DNA of 64,000 nucleotides from Brevundimonas diminuta (GTDB lineage Bacteria > Pseudomonadota > Alphaproteobacteria > Caulobacterales > Caulobacteraceae), in contig NZ_CP073063.1 in the NCBI RefSeq assembly GCF_022654015.1, positions 868,001 through 932,000 on the forward strand, given 5' to 3'. The position numbers and the translations under genes were made by a program. Below are positions 55,913 to 63,610 of this stretch, piece after piece; positions within the stretch are counted from its first letter, which is position 1; each line of letters opens with the position of its first letter. The notes under the pieces were generated by a model. It was given only the letters and a program-made list of their open reading frames with translations. It did not search any database and had not been told where the DNA came from.

Positions 55913-57541
55913 TTACAGCGCCTTGAACTTGAAATTCTTGAACCGCGCCTCGCCCTCGCCGGCGGCGTATATGCCGGGCCGCAACATCATGAAGCCGCCG
56001 CGGACGTTCTGGTTATAGCCCGATACCTCCATGCCCCGGTCGAACCGGTTCCAGGTCACGCCGTCGCCGGAGGTGTCGAAATAGACGTTCTGATAGGCGT
56101 TGGTCAGGCGAATGAACATGCGTCGTCCATGCGGATTGGCCGGCCGTCCCCGCTCGATCCCATACTGGTGGGTGACGTAGCGGGTCGCGTCGAAGCCGAG
56201 GCCTGCATACAGCGCCCGGTCGTAGAACAGGATCAGGCCCGCCACTGTGCCGGGGTCGATCTCGACCTCACACTCGATCTGATAGGCCTGCTCGCCCTGG
56301 ACGAAGGTCAGGGGCGAGCAATCGACCGGCGCCTTGCCCTTGGCGCGCATGTGCAGGACGCCGTTCTCGCGACGCAGCCGGTCCTTCTCGTTTGGCTGCG
56401 GGTCGTAGAAGCTCCACTGGATGCCGAACTTGTCCGTCGAGAAATCGTCCGACAGCACCATGCCGTGCGGCAGTGCCTGGCCGCCGCGCGGCATCGCGAT
56501 GGGCTGGGACAGGTCGCCGCCCTTGGCGCGGAACCAGCCGTCGTCGGTCCACTCGATGGGGTCCAGCAGGGTCTGGCGGCCCAGACTCCAATAGGCGTTC
56601 TCATAGCCGTGATAGACCATCCACCAGTCGCCGTCGGTCGGTCCCTCGACCAGGGTGGCATGGCCGCGCGACCACCATTTCTCGGCGCCCGAGGCGGTGC
56701 GGACGACGGGATTGTGCGGGCAGTCCTCCCACGGTCCGTTGATCGACCTGGACCGGGCGGCGATGACCATGTGGCCAGTGGGCGGACCGGCCGTGCCGCC
56801 GATGGCGGTGATCATGTAGAAATACTCGCCGTGCTTCAGCAGCTTGGGCCCTTCCTGGGCGAAGCCTTCGACGATCCAGTCCTCGGGATAACGCCAGGCC
56901 TTATAGACGCCTTGCTCGACCGGGCCGTCGGTGGCCAAGCCGTCGTCGGTCAGCCGAACCCTGTCGCCGCCGTTCAGGAACAGGTAGCGTTTGCCGTCCT
57001 CGCCGACGATATGGCCGGGGTCGATGTTGGCCGGGATCTTCAGGTCGATCGGCTCGCTCCACGGCCCCTCGATCCTGTCCGCCCAGATGACGTAGTTGGA
57101 GCGATACTCGGGGAAGCGGGCGGGGATGTAGCAGTAGAACTTGCCCTCGTGCTTGATCAGCTCCGGCGCCCAGACCGAGCCGATGTTCGTCGTCAGGGCC
57201 GCGATCACCGGCTGCCAGTTCACTAGGTCGCGCGAGTGCCAGATGTGGATGCCCGGCACCGACTCGAACGACGAGAAGGTCATATAGTAGTCGTCGCCGT
57301 CCTTCAGGATCGACGGATCGGGGTGGTCGCCCGACATTATGGGATTGAGGAAGGTCCCGTTCCCGAGATCGGCTATACGCTGGCCCTCAATGCCGCGACG
57401 CCATTTCATCGACGCCCATTCACGGCCGAGAGGCGCGGCCTCTTCGTTTGTCTGAGAGAAGGCGGCGCGCACAGGCAGCGCTGAGGCGGCGACGCCGCTC
57501 AACAGGCCGGTCAGGGCGGCGCGGCGGTCGATTGTTCTCAT
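55913..57541 (-). CDS. Glycoside hydrolase family 43 (with DUF1349-like C-terminal domain)
   Basis: 542 residues. Twin-arginine-type signal MRTIDRRAALTGLLSGVA (RRAALTG; the strict RRxFLK is relaxed). The five-bladed propeller (about 60-360) has the general base Asp in SGDHPDPSILKDGDDYYM, the pKa-tuning Asp in WADRIEGPWSEP and the general acid Glu in FAQEGPKLLKH. A C-terminal beta-sandwich (about 370-542) ends in GEGEARFKNFKFKAL. GH43 enzymes act on arabinans and xylans. The start at 57541 was chosen to give the signal sequence. Close to a receptor and a pectate lyase, so probably part of one plant-polysaccharide locus. Confidence 0.9.
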   Translation of the reverse strand: MRTIDRRAALTGLLSGVAASALPVRAAFSQTNEEAAPLGREWASMKWRRGIEGQRIADLGNGTFLNPIMSGDHPDPSILKDGDDYYMTFSSFESVPGIHIWHSRDLVNWQPVIAALTTNIGSVWAPELIKHEGKFYCYIPARFPEYRSNYVIWADRIEGPWSEPIDLKIPANIDPGHIVGEDGKRYLFLNGGDRVRLTDDGLATDGPVEQGVYKAWRYPEDWIVEGFAQEGPKLLKHGEYFYMITAIGGTAGPPTGHMVIAARSRSINGPWEDCPHNPVVRTASGAEKWWSRGHATLVEGPTDGDWWMVYHGYENAYWSLGRQTLLDPIEWTDDGWFRAKGGDLSQPIAMPRGGQALPHGMVLSDDFSTDKFGIQWSFYDPQPNEKDRLRRENGVLHMRAKGKAPVDCSPLTFVQGEQAYQIECEVEIDPGTVAGLILFYDRALYAGLGFDATRYVTHQYGIERGRPANPHGRRMFIRLTNAYQNVYFDTSGDGVTWNRFDRGMEVSGYNQNVRGGFMMLRPGIYAAGEGEARFKNFKFKAL

Positions 57542-57652
57542 GGCGCGTCCTCCCTCCAATTGCGGCCGGTAAGGCGTCGGGCGTAATCCGCCCGCATCCG
57601 ACTTGGCCGCGTCTCCTCTCATGTCTGCCGCTCTGATCGACGGCTTCCGGCT

Positions 57653-57669
57653 ATGACACCGGTAGACAT
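57653..57669. promoter_or_regulatory. LacI-type operator candidate 2 (GH43 gene)
   Basis: ATGACACCGGTAGACAT, 112 bases upstream of the GH43 start. The left half ATGACACC-GGT matches the dyad at 55852; the right half has one extra base. The 288-base gap 57542-57829 holds only this site and the terminator at 57787, with no gene. Confidence 0.45.
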
Positions 57670-57786
57670 TTTCATTAAATAGACATGGAAACGGCGTTCT
57701 GACCAGAGGGTTTTCAAGAAACGCTTGTGAAGAGCCGCGCTGACGGGGCGCTGCGAGCGGGCTGGCGTTGGAACCTAGAAGGATAG

Positions 57787-57818
57787 GGACATCCCGCGCC
57801 GGATCGCGCGGGATGTCC
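57787..57818 (-). terminator. Terminator-like hairpin after the helical-repeat protein gene
   Basis: Perfect 13-base stem GGACATCCCGCGC / GCGCGGGATGTCC with loop CGGATC, starting 12 bases after the minus-strand stop at 57830. On the minus strand it is followed by CTATCCTTCT, so the T-tract is weak. Confidence 0.7.
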
Positions 57819-57829
57819 TTGTGTCAGGT

Positions 57830-58708
57830 CTAGCGACGGACGCGCATTTCCAGTTCGCCGATGCGGCGGCTCAGGTAGGCCGTGTCGTCGGAGGATGGGC
57901 TGGTGCGGCTCAAGGCGGCGTCCAGGCGGGCGAGGTCGCCGGCCTGGACGCGGATGTCAGCGGCCTCGGTGCGGCTGACGGCGCCCGAGCGTTCTGCGGC
58001 GGTCAGGGCGGTTTCCAGGTTCGCCAGACGAGTGCGGGCGGGAAGGTTCGCCGACGGCGTCTGTCCGGCCGGGCCGTCGCCGACCCGCAGGTCTAGGGCG
58101 TCCAGACGCGCGTCCAGATCGGCGCGCTCGCTGGCGCTGATGGATCCGTCGGCGCTGTAGCGGCTCTCCAGCTGGATCAGGGCCTGATAGTCCGTTTTCA
58201 GACGTGTCGCCTCGGTGCGGGTGATGCGGCGCGCGGTTACGGCGGCGTTGACGCGGGTGTCGAAGTCCGCACGGCCTTGGGCGACGGTGTCCATGTCGGC
58301 ATAGCCCGAGGCGCCGGCTTCCAGCGTCTGGGTCAGGGCGGTGTAGCGGGCGTTCAAATCGGCGCGTTCCTGGGCCGAGATGCCGCCGACGGCGTATTGG
58401 TTCTCCAGATCGACCAGGGCCGAATAGTCGGCGCGCAGCCGGGTCGCGGCCGAGGCGGAGACGCTTCCGGCGCGCACGCTGGCGTCCACGCGGGTCGAGA
58501 ACTGGCTTTGGCCGTCACGCAGCGGCCGGCCGCCGCGCAGCCAGGCCTGATCCATGGCCGACAGGCCCAGACGATCGCCGAACAGGGCGCCCACGACCGC
58601 ACCCAGCCGATCTTGGGTCGTCGAAGGATATTGCGTCTGAGCGACGGCCGCGCCGCCCGAGAGGGTCAGGGCGGTGGTGGTGATCAGGGCGAGGCGGACG
58701 TTGCGCAT
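57830..58708 (-). CDS. Secreted helical-repeat protein
   Basis: 292 residues with a signal peptide (1-23, SGGAAVAQT). The mature part is helical and repetitive: the unit from about 72 (RVDASVRAGSVSASAATRLR) recurs from about 151 (RVNAAVTARRITRTEATRLK). Both copies continue with DY-ALV/I-LE, a (G)GxIS motif and ERADLxARxxAL. A shorter third copy (AAERSGAVSRTEAADIR) lies near 238. The repeated GSVS/ISA-ERADL spacing recalls paired helices with a short loop, and each ISxxERxDL could resemble an EF-hand-like turn. No family recognised, no catalytic motif. It lies between GH43 and the yjf locus and probably belongs to neither. Confidence 0.75.
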   Translation of the reverse strand: MRNVRLALITTTALTLSGGAAVAQTQYPSTTQDRLGAVVGALFGDRLGLSAMDQAWLRGGRPLRDGQSQFSTRVDASVRAGSVSASAATRLRADYSALVDLENQYAVGGISAQERADLNARYTALTQTLEAGASGYADMDTVAQGRADFDTRVNAAVTARRITRTEATRLKTDYQALIQLESRYSADGSISASERADLDARLDALDLRVGDGPAGQTPSANLPARTRLANLETALTAAERSGAVSRTEAADIRVQAGDLARLDAALSRTSPSSDDTAYLSRRIGELEMRVRR

Positions 58709-58779
58709 GGGGAGGCTTCTTGTCGATTGATGTCAGCCGACAAAACGGCGGTCGTCCGGCTTGGTTGCCTGCCGGCGCC

Positions 58780-59946
58780 TCAGTCGCGGATGAAGTGCGG
58801 CAAGAAACGCGAGGTGTTTCTCGTGATGCGCCCGGTATCCTCCCGCAGGCTGATGCCCGCGGGTTCCGTTCCCACCACCCAAGACCCGACGATCACATGG
58901 TTGCCGTCGAACAGGGGCGGATCGCACAGCGCCTGGCGGACGTGACGCCCCGCGCCATAGCCGCCGTCCACCACCTCTGCGGCGCTGACGCCCTGGTCGA
59001 TCAGTTCGACATTGTCGCCTTCGCGCGAGAACAACGGCTTGCGCACATAGGATGAGCCCAGCGCCGCCTCGGCCGGATCGCCCTCGAAATAGCTTTCCAG
59101 CAAGTTGGGGTGGCCCGCATGCCGCTCCCACAACAGCGGCAGGATGGCCTTGTTGGACAGGATGCTCTTCCACGCCGGTTCCAGCACGGTCACGTCCGCC
59201 GTCGGCAGCGGCGCGGCGTAGTCGTCGCGCAGCATCTGCTCCCACGGATAGAGCTTGAACATCGCCTGGATGATCCAGTTCTCGTGGTCCACGAACCGGC
59301 CGTCGGCGTTCATCCCGATCTGGTCGATGGCGACGAACTGAGGCTCCAGTCCGGCCTGCTGGGCCAGGTCTTCCAGGAAGCGCACCGTCTGCCGGTCCTC
59401 GACGAACTCCGCGTCGGAGGCGAAATGCACGAAGCCGCCGTTCGGGAAGATGGCGCGGAATCGGTCGACCAGCTTTTCATGCAGGCTGTTGAACTGATCC
59501 GCATCGGCGGGCAGGGCGCCGGCCTTGATCTGGTCTTCCAGCCACAGCCACTGGAACACCGCCGTCTCATAGATGCTGGTCGGTGTGTCGGCGTTGTATT
59601 CATATAGCTTGGCCGGACTTGTCCCATCATAGGCGAAGTCGAACCGGCCATACAGGGACGGGTCGCCCCGCTTCCAGCTGTCGGCCACATAGTCCCGCAT
59701 GGCCTCCGGGATATCGAGCTGCTCCATCAGCCGCTCGGACTGGACGGCCTCGTTGACCAGCTCCAGGCACAGGCCGTGCAGTTCCTCGGTCGGCGCCTCG
59801 ATCCCGTCCTCGATCTCGGCCAGCGAAAAGGCATAGGCCGCCGTCTCGTCCCAATAGGGTTTGCCGTCGGTATGGCGCCAGGTGAAGCCGAGTTCCTCGG
59901 CCTTGGCGTCCCAGTCGGTGCGGGGATCGAAGCGCAGACGCTCCAT
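58780..59946 (-). CDS. Glutathionylspermidine synthase family protein (YjfC/YgiC-like)
   Basis: 388-residue ATP-grasp amide ligase resembling the synthetase half of GspS but lacking the amidase half. Blocks: ELGFTWRHTDGKPYWDETAAY at the start, LYGRFDFAYDG, YEYNADTPTSIYE, FVHFASDAEFVEDRQT, LYPWEQML and YVRKPLFSREGDNVEL, which holds the ATP-grasp residues. The activity of YjfC-type proteins is not established. It is third in the minus-strand arm (DUF2170 - PspA - this), 3 bases after PspA. Confidence 0.92.
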   Translation of the reverse strand: MERLRFDPRTDWDAKAEELGFTWRHTDGKPYWDETAAYAFSLAEIEDGIEAPTEELHGLCLELVNEAVQSERLMEQLDIPEAMRDYVADSWKRGDPSLYGRFDFAYDGTSPAKLYEYNADTPTSIYETAVFQWLWLEDQIKAGALPADADQFNSLHEKLVDRFRAIFPNGGFVHFASDAEFVEDRQTVRFLEDLAQQAGLEPQFVAIDQIGMNADGRFVDHENWIIQAMFKLYPWEQMLRDDYAAPLPTADVTVLEPAWKSILSNKAILPLLWERHAGHPNLLESYFEGDPAEAALGSSYVRKPLFSREGDNVELIDQGVSAAEVVDGGYGAGRHVRQALCDPPLFDGNHVIVGSWVVGTEPAGISLREDTGRITRNTSRFLPHFIRD

Positions 59947-59949
59947 GGA

Positions 59950-60690
59950 TCAGGCCGGGTCCTTGTCAGGCGTAGATTGGCCGATGCGCGGCGTGACCAC
60001 GGTCACCTCCGGCTGGCTGAGGCGGGCCAGGACGTCGTCGGCCGAGGAATGGCCGGGCAGGATGCCGGCCTCGCGCAGCTTGGCGTCCAGGTCCGCGCCG
60101 GTGCGACGATCCTCCAGCGCCTGGCTGGCGTTCAGCTTCTCTTCCTGGATCGCCTGGCGCTGCTTGATGCGTTGCAAGCTGTCCGCCGCCGAGCCGATGC
60201 GCGACTGGGCGCCGGCCGAGTTCAGGGCGACCGACGTCTGGGCCTTCTGGACGGAATCGTTGACCTTGACGATGTCGATCTCGCGACGAAGCGTCTCGAT
60301 CTTTTGGTCGGTCGAGGCGATGGCGGTGCGCAGGCGCGTCTCGGCCGTTTTCATGTCCTCGATCAGCGGGCCGCGGCTGGTGATCTCGACCTCCAGCTCG
60401 GCGATGCGGCCGGCGACTTCGCGCGCTAGATCGGTCTTGCCCTGAGCCAGGGCGGTGCGGGCCGAGCTTTCGTATTTGGCGATCTGGTCCCTGAACGATG
60501 CAAGTTCGTTTTCGGCCATGCGGCGGCGCGCCACCAGGCCGGCCAGATCGTCTCTGGCCTTGCCTTGGGCGTTGTCGGCGTCGCGGATTTCCTGGTCGAG
60601 GATCTTCAGCGCATTGGCGTCGACGACGCCCTGGGCCGCATCGTGGGCCGTGCCGCGGAACAGGGCGGACAGTTTTCTGAGCATGGACAT
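59950..60690 (-). CDS. PspA/IM30 family protein (YjfJ-like)
   Basis: 246 residues, almost wholly alpha-helical coiled coil, starting MSMLRKLSALFRGTAHDAA, with the amphipathic membrane-binding first helix typical of PspA/Vipp1. The core runs to about 210 (KILDQEIRDADNAQGKARDDL, ASFRDQIAKYESSARTAL, QKIETLRREIDIVKVNDSVQKA), with a short C-terminal extension. These ESCRT-III-like proteins line and repair membranes under stress. The frame reaches 60759 upstream, but MSMLRKL is the family start. It lies 16 bases after DUF2170. Confidence 0.93.
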   Translation of the reverse strand: MSMLRKLSALFRGTAHDAAQGVVDANALKILDQEIRDADNAQGKARDDLAGLVARRRMAENELASFRDQIAKYESSARTALAQGKTDLAREVAGRIAELEVEITSRGPLIEDMKTAETRLRTAIASTDQKIETLRREIDIVKVNDSVQKAQTSVALNSAGAQSRIGSAADSLQRIKQRQAIQEEKLNASQALEDRRTGADLDAKLREAGILPGHSSADDVLARLSQPEVTVVTPRIGQSTPDKDPA

Positions 60691-60706
60691 GGTCGGTCTT
60701 CCGGGA

Positions 60707-61387
60707 TCAGGCGGCGTCGGCGCCGAAGGTTTCACGCAGTTCGGTGGCGTCGATCGCATTCTCGGCCAGGGTGCGCAGTTCGATCAGGATGGTCTGAAGC
60801 GTCGTCTTGCAAGAGAGTTCGCCCATCAGTTCATACACGTCTTCGCCGCCGACGTTGGTGATGGCGAAGTTGGACAGGGGCACCACGCGTTGGGCCTTCA
60901 GCAGGAACTCGTTGAAGGCGTGGCGATCCTTCTGCTCCGACACGGGCCATAGCAGGACCGAACAGACGATCTGGGCCCCGCCGACGCTCAGATAGACCGG
61001 CAGGTCGCCGTATTCGTGCATGGTCGCCAGCAGCACCGGCTCGGCGCCCTCGACCACGCGCAGGGTCATTTCGCCGTCACGCAGCAGGGTTGAGCCGTCC
61101 AGCGCCGCCTTGATGGCGGGCACGGTCCAGGGGGTCTCGATCACGGCGTCCATTTGATGGTCGTCTCCAGGGGTGATGGAATCGGAAGTGGGTCGGCGCG
61201 GGCGTGGGGCAAGCTGCGGCCCGCGCGTTGAATCGGTGACGATGGCGCGAACAGCCGCCTTGACGTCGTCGCGGGCGGTGGCCGGCACCCAAAGCTCCAG
61301 CTTGACCAGGCCCTCCTCTCGACGCGCCTGTCGCCACGCACGAATGCGGTCGTTGGCGGCGGAAGGGGGCGATGCGTCGTTCGGCAT
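60707..61387 (-). CDS. DUF2170 protein (YjfI-like) with an RHH-like N-terminal extension
   Basis: 226 residues from ATG 61387. The C-terminal DUF2170 domain (about 80-226) starts MDAVIETPWTVPAIKAAL and contains EMTLRVVEGAEPVLLATMHEYGDLPVYLSVGG. An N-terminal part (about 10-60) with RIRAWRQARREEGLVKLELWVP resembles the basic ribbon-helix segment of RHH/antitoxin-type DNA-binding proteins; E. coli YjfI is shorter and lacks it. ATG 61411 is possible, but it lies upstream of a GTTAC-N9-GTAAC dyad. ATG 61153, preceded by GGAG, could give a second, shorter product. It opens the minus arm of the yjf-like locus. Confidence 0.8.
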   Translation of the reverse strand: MPNDASPPSAANDRIRAWRQARREEGLVKLELWVPATARDDVKAAVRAIVTDSTRGPQLAPRPRRPTSDSITPGDDHQMDAVIETPWTVPAIKAALDGSTLLRDGEMTLRVVEGAEPVLLATMHEYGDLPVYLSVGGAQIVCSVLLWPVSEQKDRHAFNEFLLKAQRVVPLSNFAITNVGGEDVYELMGELSCKTTLQTILIELRTLAENAIDATELRETFGADAA

Positions 61388-61390
61388 ATC

Positions 61391-61409
61391 GTTACATGAA
61401 ACGCGTAAC
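61391..61409. promoter_or_regulatory. Inverted repeat GTTAC-N9-GTAAC in the divergent yjf region
   Basis: GTTAC (61391-61395) and GTAAC (61405-61409) are exact inverted copies 4 bases upstream of the DUF2170 start and 58 bases upstream of the channel gene. Position in the only divergent promoter of the locus suggests an operator for both arms. Confidence 0.4.
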
Positions 61410-61466
61410 ATGAACGCTTGACTTCGCCTAGGGGTCTGAGATCATCTTGGCGAGAGGGGAAGACGG

Positions 61467-62510
61467 ATGTTGCTGCCGCGAATGAAGCTGGCCGTGATTT
61501 TCGACCGGGCGTTCCACGCCCTGGCCGATATGCACTGGCGCATGCTGGGCGGGCTAATCCTCTTTCACGCTATTTCGTCGTGGCTGCTCCTCGCCATCGC
61601 ACACGAAGCGGAACTCCATGACCCGCTGACTTTCTTCTACTGGTACGCGACGACGGCCTATACCGTAGGTTATGGCGATCTCAGTCCGCAAGGCGTCGGC
61701 GGCCGACTGGTCACGGCCTTGTGGATCTTTCCCGGCGCCATCGCGGCTTTCACGACGGTCGTGGCCAAGGTGCTAGCCGGGATTGGCGACATCTGGCGCG
61801 CCCGGAGATCGGGCAAGGGAGACTATTCAAGGATGACCGATACGATTCTGCTGGTCGGCTATCACCCCGTTCGTACGTCCAAAATGGTCGAAGAACTGTG
61901 CGCGGAGTTGAACCGGTCTCAGACCCTGGTGCTGCTGACGCGCCAAGCGGTGGCGGACGTCGATCCGCGCATTCGCTACGTCCAGACGGAAAGCCTGACC
62001 TCGACGACTGGGCTGACGCGTGCGGGCGCAGCGAACGCGAGCCGCATATTGGTCCACGCCAGCAATGACGCCGACACCCTGACCGCCACCCTGGCTGTCT
62101 CGGCGATGGCGCCGGACGCCGCACATATCGTCTGCTTCTTCGATGACGCCGATAGCGCACGGCTGTTGGCGCAGCACTGTCCCAAGGTCGAGATCGTTCT
62201 GTCGTCGGCGCCGGAAATGCTGGCCCGCGCCGCGCGCGATCCGGGTTCCAGCCAGGTCATCAGCGCCCTGACCAGCCACCTGGACGAAGGCGCGACCTTG
62301 TTCAGCCTGAAATGGACCGGCGCGGGCCGATCGGTCGGCGACCTGACGCAGCGTTTTCTCCAGCACCGCGCGACCCTTCTGGCGCATCAGCCGGACGGCG
62401 CGGATTCGCCACGCTTCAATCCCTCGCCGGAAACAGGCGTGGAACAGGGCGACCGCCTGTTCTATGTGTCGGCGGCCCGGCTGAACCAGCCGAGCCTGGC
62501 CGGATCCTGA
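61467..62510 (+). CDS. Two-TM potassium channel with RCK/TrkA-N domain
   Basis: 347 residues. Membrane helices at about 25-46 and 76-100 flank a pore loop with the K+ selectivity filter T66-V-G-Y-G-D71. A cytosolic Rossmann RCK domain from about 124 (TILLVGYHPVRTSKMVEEL) follows, then a further C-terminal domain to 347. RCK domains gate channels by nucleotide or Ca2+/cAMP binding; the GxGxxx loop here is LVGYHPVRT. ATG 61467 lies in the divergent region shared with DUF2170 and leads the plus arm (channel - DUF2491 - DUF350 - DUF1190). Confidence 0.9.
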   Translation: MLLPRMKLAVIFDRAFHALADMHWRMLGGLILFHAISSWLLLAIAHEAELHDPLTFFYWYATTAYTVGYGDLSPQGVGGRLVTALWIFPGAIAAFTTVVAKVLAGIGDIWRARRSGKGDYSRMTDTILLVGYHPVRTSKMVEELCAELNRSQTLVLLTRQAVADVDPRIRYVQTESLTSTTGLTRAGAANASRILVHASNDADTLTATLAVSAMAPDAAHIVCFFDDADSARLLAQHCPKVEIVLSSAPEMLARAARDPGSSQVISALTSHLDEGATLFSLKWTGAGRSVGDLTQRFLQHRATLLAHQPDGADSPRFNPSPETGVEQGDRLFYVSAARLNQPSLAGS

Positions 62511-62517
62511 TCGTCCC

Positions 62518-63165
62518 ATGTTCAAGAAACTTTTCGGATCGTCGGAGAAGGCCGCGCCTGCCAATCGACTGGCGACGGTGCGCAACATCACCGTGGGCCG
62601 CACCGTGTCGCTGGACCCGCTGGCCTGGCGCCGGCTGGGCGACGAGACGCACTTCACCCTGGACCGCGACGTGCTCGACATCTCGGCGCAGGGGTTGGTC
62701 AGCCTGGATAGCGGCCAGTTCGTCCATCGCTTCTACACCGACGACCACGTCATGCTTCAGGCCATGAGCGACGACGAGGCCGGCCTGGAATCCTACGACT
62801 TCAGCCTGTTCGTGCCCTGGACCTCGGCCTATCCGCCGGGCGAACGCGAACGCCGCATCTGGCGCGACCGCCTGTCGGCGCCGGTCTTTCACGGCGCGGC
62901 CGAAGAGCTGCCCGACTATCCCCGCTTCTGGTTCGCCGAGAGCGACGCCATCCAGCCGCCCGTCACCCTGTGGGAGACGATCTGGGACGACCGCGCCGCG
63001 ACCGCGCCCTATGCCAAGATCTTCCAGACCTGCATGTTGTATGCGCGCGAGCTGGGCGGCGGGCGCGAACTGATGCTGGCGCTGGAGCAGCAGCCCGAGG
63101 GCGGCGACACCACGCACGAAATCATGATCGGCATTCCGCTGGAAATGGCCGAGTTCCGCGCCTGA
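62518..63165 (+). CDS. DUF2491 protein (YjfK-like)
   Basis: 215 residues, soluble, starting MFKKLFGSSEKAAPANRLA. Family segments are RNITVGRTVSLDPLAWRRL, DISAQGLVSLDSGQFVHRFY, ESYDFSLFVPWTSAYPP and IFQTCMLYARELGGGRELML. The N-terminal MFKKLFG resembles a short membrane-peripheral helix. No function known. It follows the channel gene by 7 bases and precedes DUF350 by 26, matching the order yjfK-yjfL of enterobacteria. Confidence 0.9.
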   Translation: MFKKLFGSSEKAAPANRLATVRNITVGRTVSLDPLAWRRLGDETHFTLDRDVLDISAQGLVSLDSGQFVHRFYTDDHVMLQAMSDDEAGLESYDFSLFVPWTSAYPPGERERRIWRDRLSAPVFHGAAEELPDYPRFWFAESDAIQPPVTLWETIWDDRAATAPYAKIFQTCMLYARELGGGRELMLALEQQPEGGDTTHEIMIGIPLEMAEFRA

Positions 63166-63191
63166 GCGCGCAATCCGAGGGGGCAAGACCG

Positions 63192-63605
63192 ATGTTCGAC
63201 TGGTTCATTTTTCAGCAGGGGGCGATCGCTTTCCTGATCGCCTTCGCCATGGCGGGCGCCTTCACCCTGGCCTTCAAGCTGATCTACCAGTGGGTCACGC
63301 CGTATCATGAACATACGCTGATCCGTGAGGGGAACACGGCCGCCGCCATCGCGCTCGGGGGCGCCCTGATCGGCTATGTCCTGCCTCTGGCTTCGGCCCT
63401 GTCGCACACCGTCAGCCTGATGGAGTTCGCGGCCTGGGCGCTGCTGGCCGGCGTGATCCAGATCGTGGTTTTCGTCGCCATCAGCCGCATGGCCTTCCGC
63501 AATCTGGTCGTCCGCATCGAGGCGGGCGAGATCGCCGCGGCCGTCTATCTGGCTTCCATTTCCATCTGCGTCGGCCTGCTCAACGCCGCCTGCATGACGT
63601 CGTGA
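63192..63605 (+). CDS. DUF350 membrane protein (YjfL-like)
   Basis: 137 residues with four transmembrane helices (about 10-30, 48-65, 76-96, 110-134), typical of DUF350/YjfL, whose two-helix unit occurs twice. The charged turns YEHTLIREGNTAAAIALGGALIG-like in the middle (residues about 38-62) are conserved in the family. Function unknown. The stop is followed by the DUF1190 gene with a 4-base overlap if the GTG at 63602 is used. Confidence 0.9.
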   Translation: MFDWFIFQQGAIAFLIAFAMAGAFTLAFKLIYQWVTPYHEHTLIREGNTAAAIALGGALIGYVLPLASALSHTVSLMEFAAWALLAGVIQIVVFVAISRMAFRNLVVRIEAGEIAAAVYLASISICVGLLNAACMTS

Positions 63606-63610
63606 CCGCC

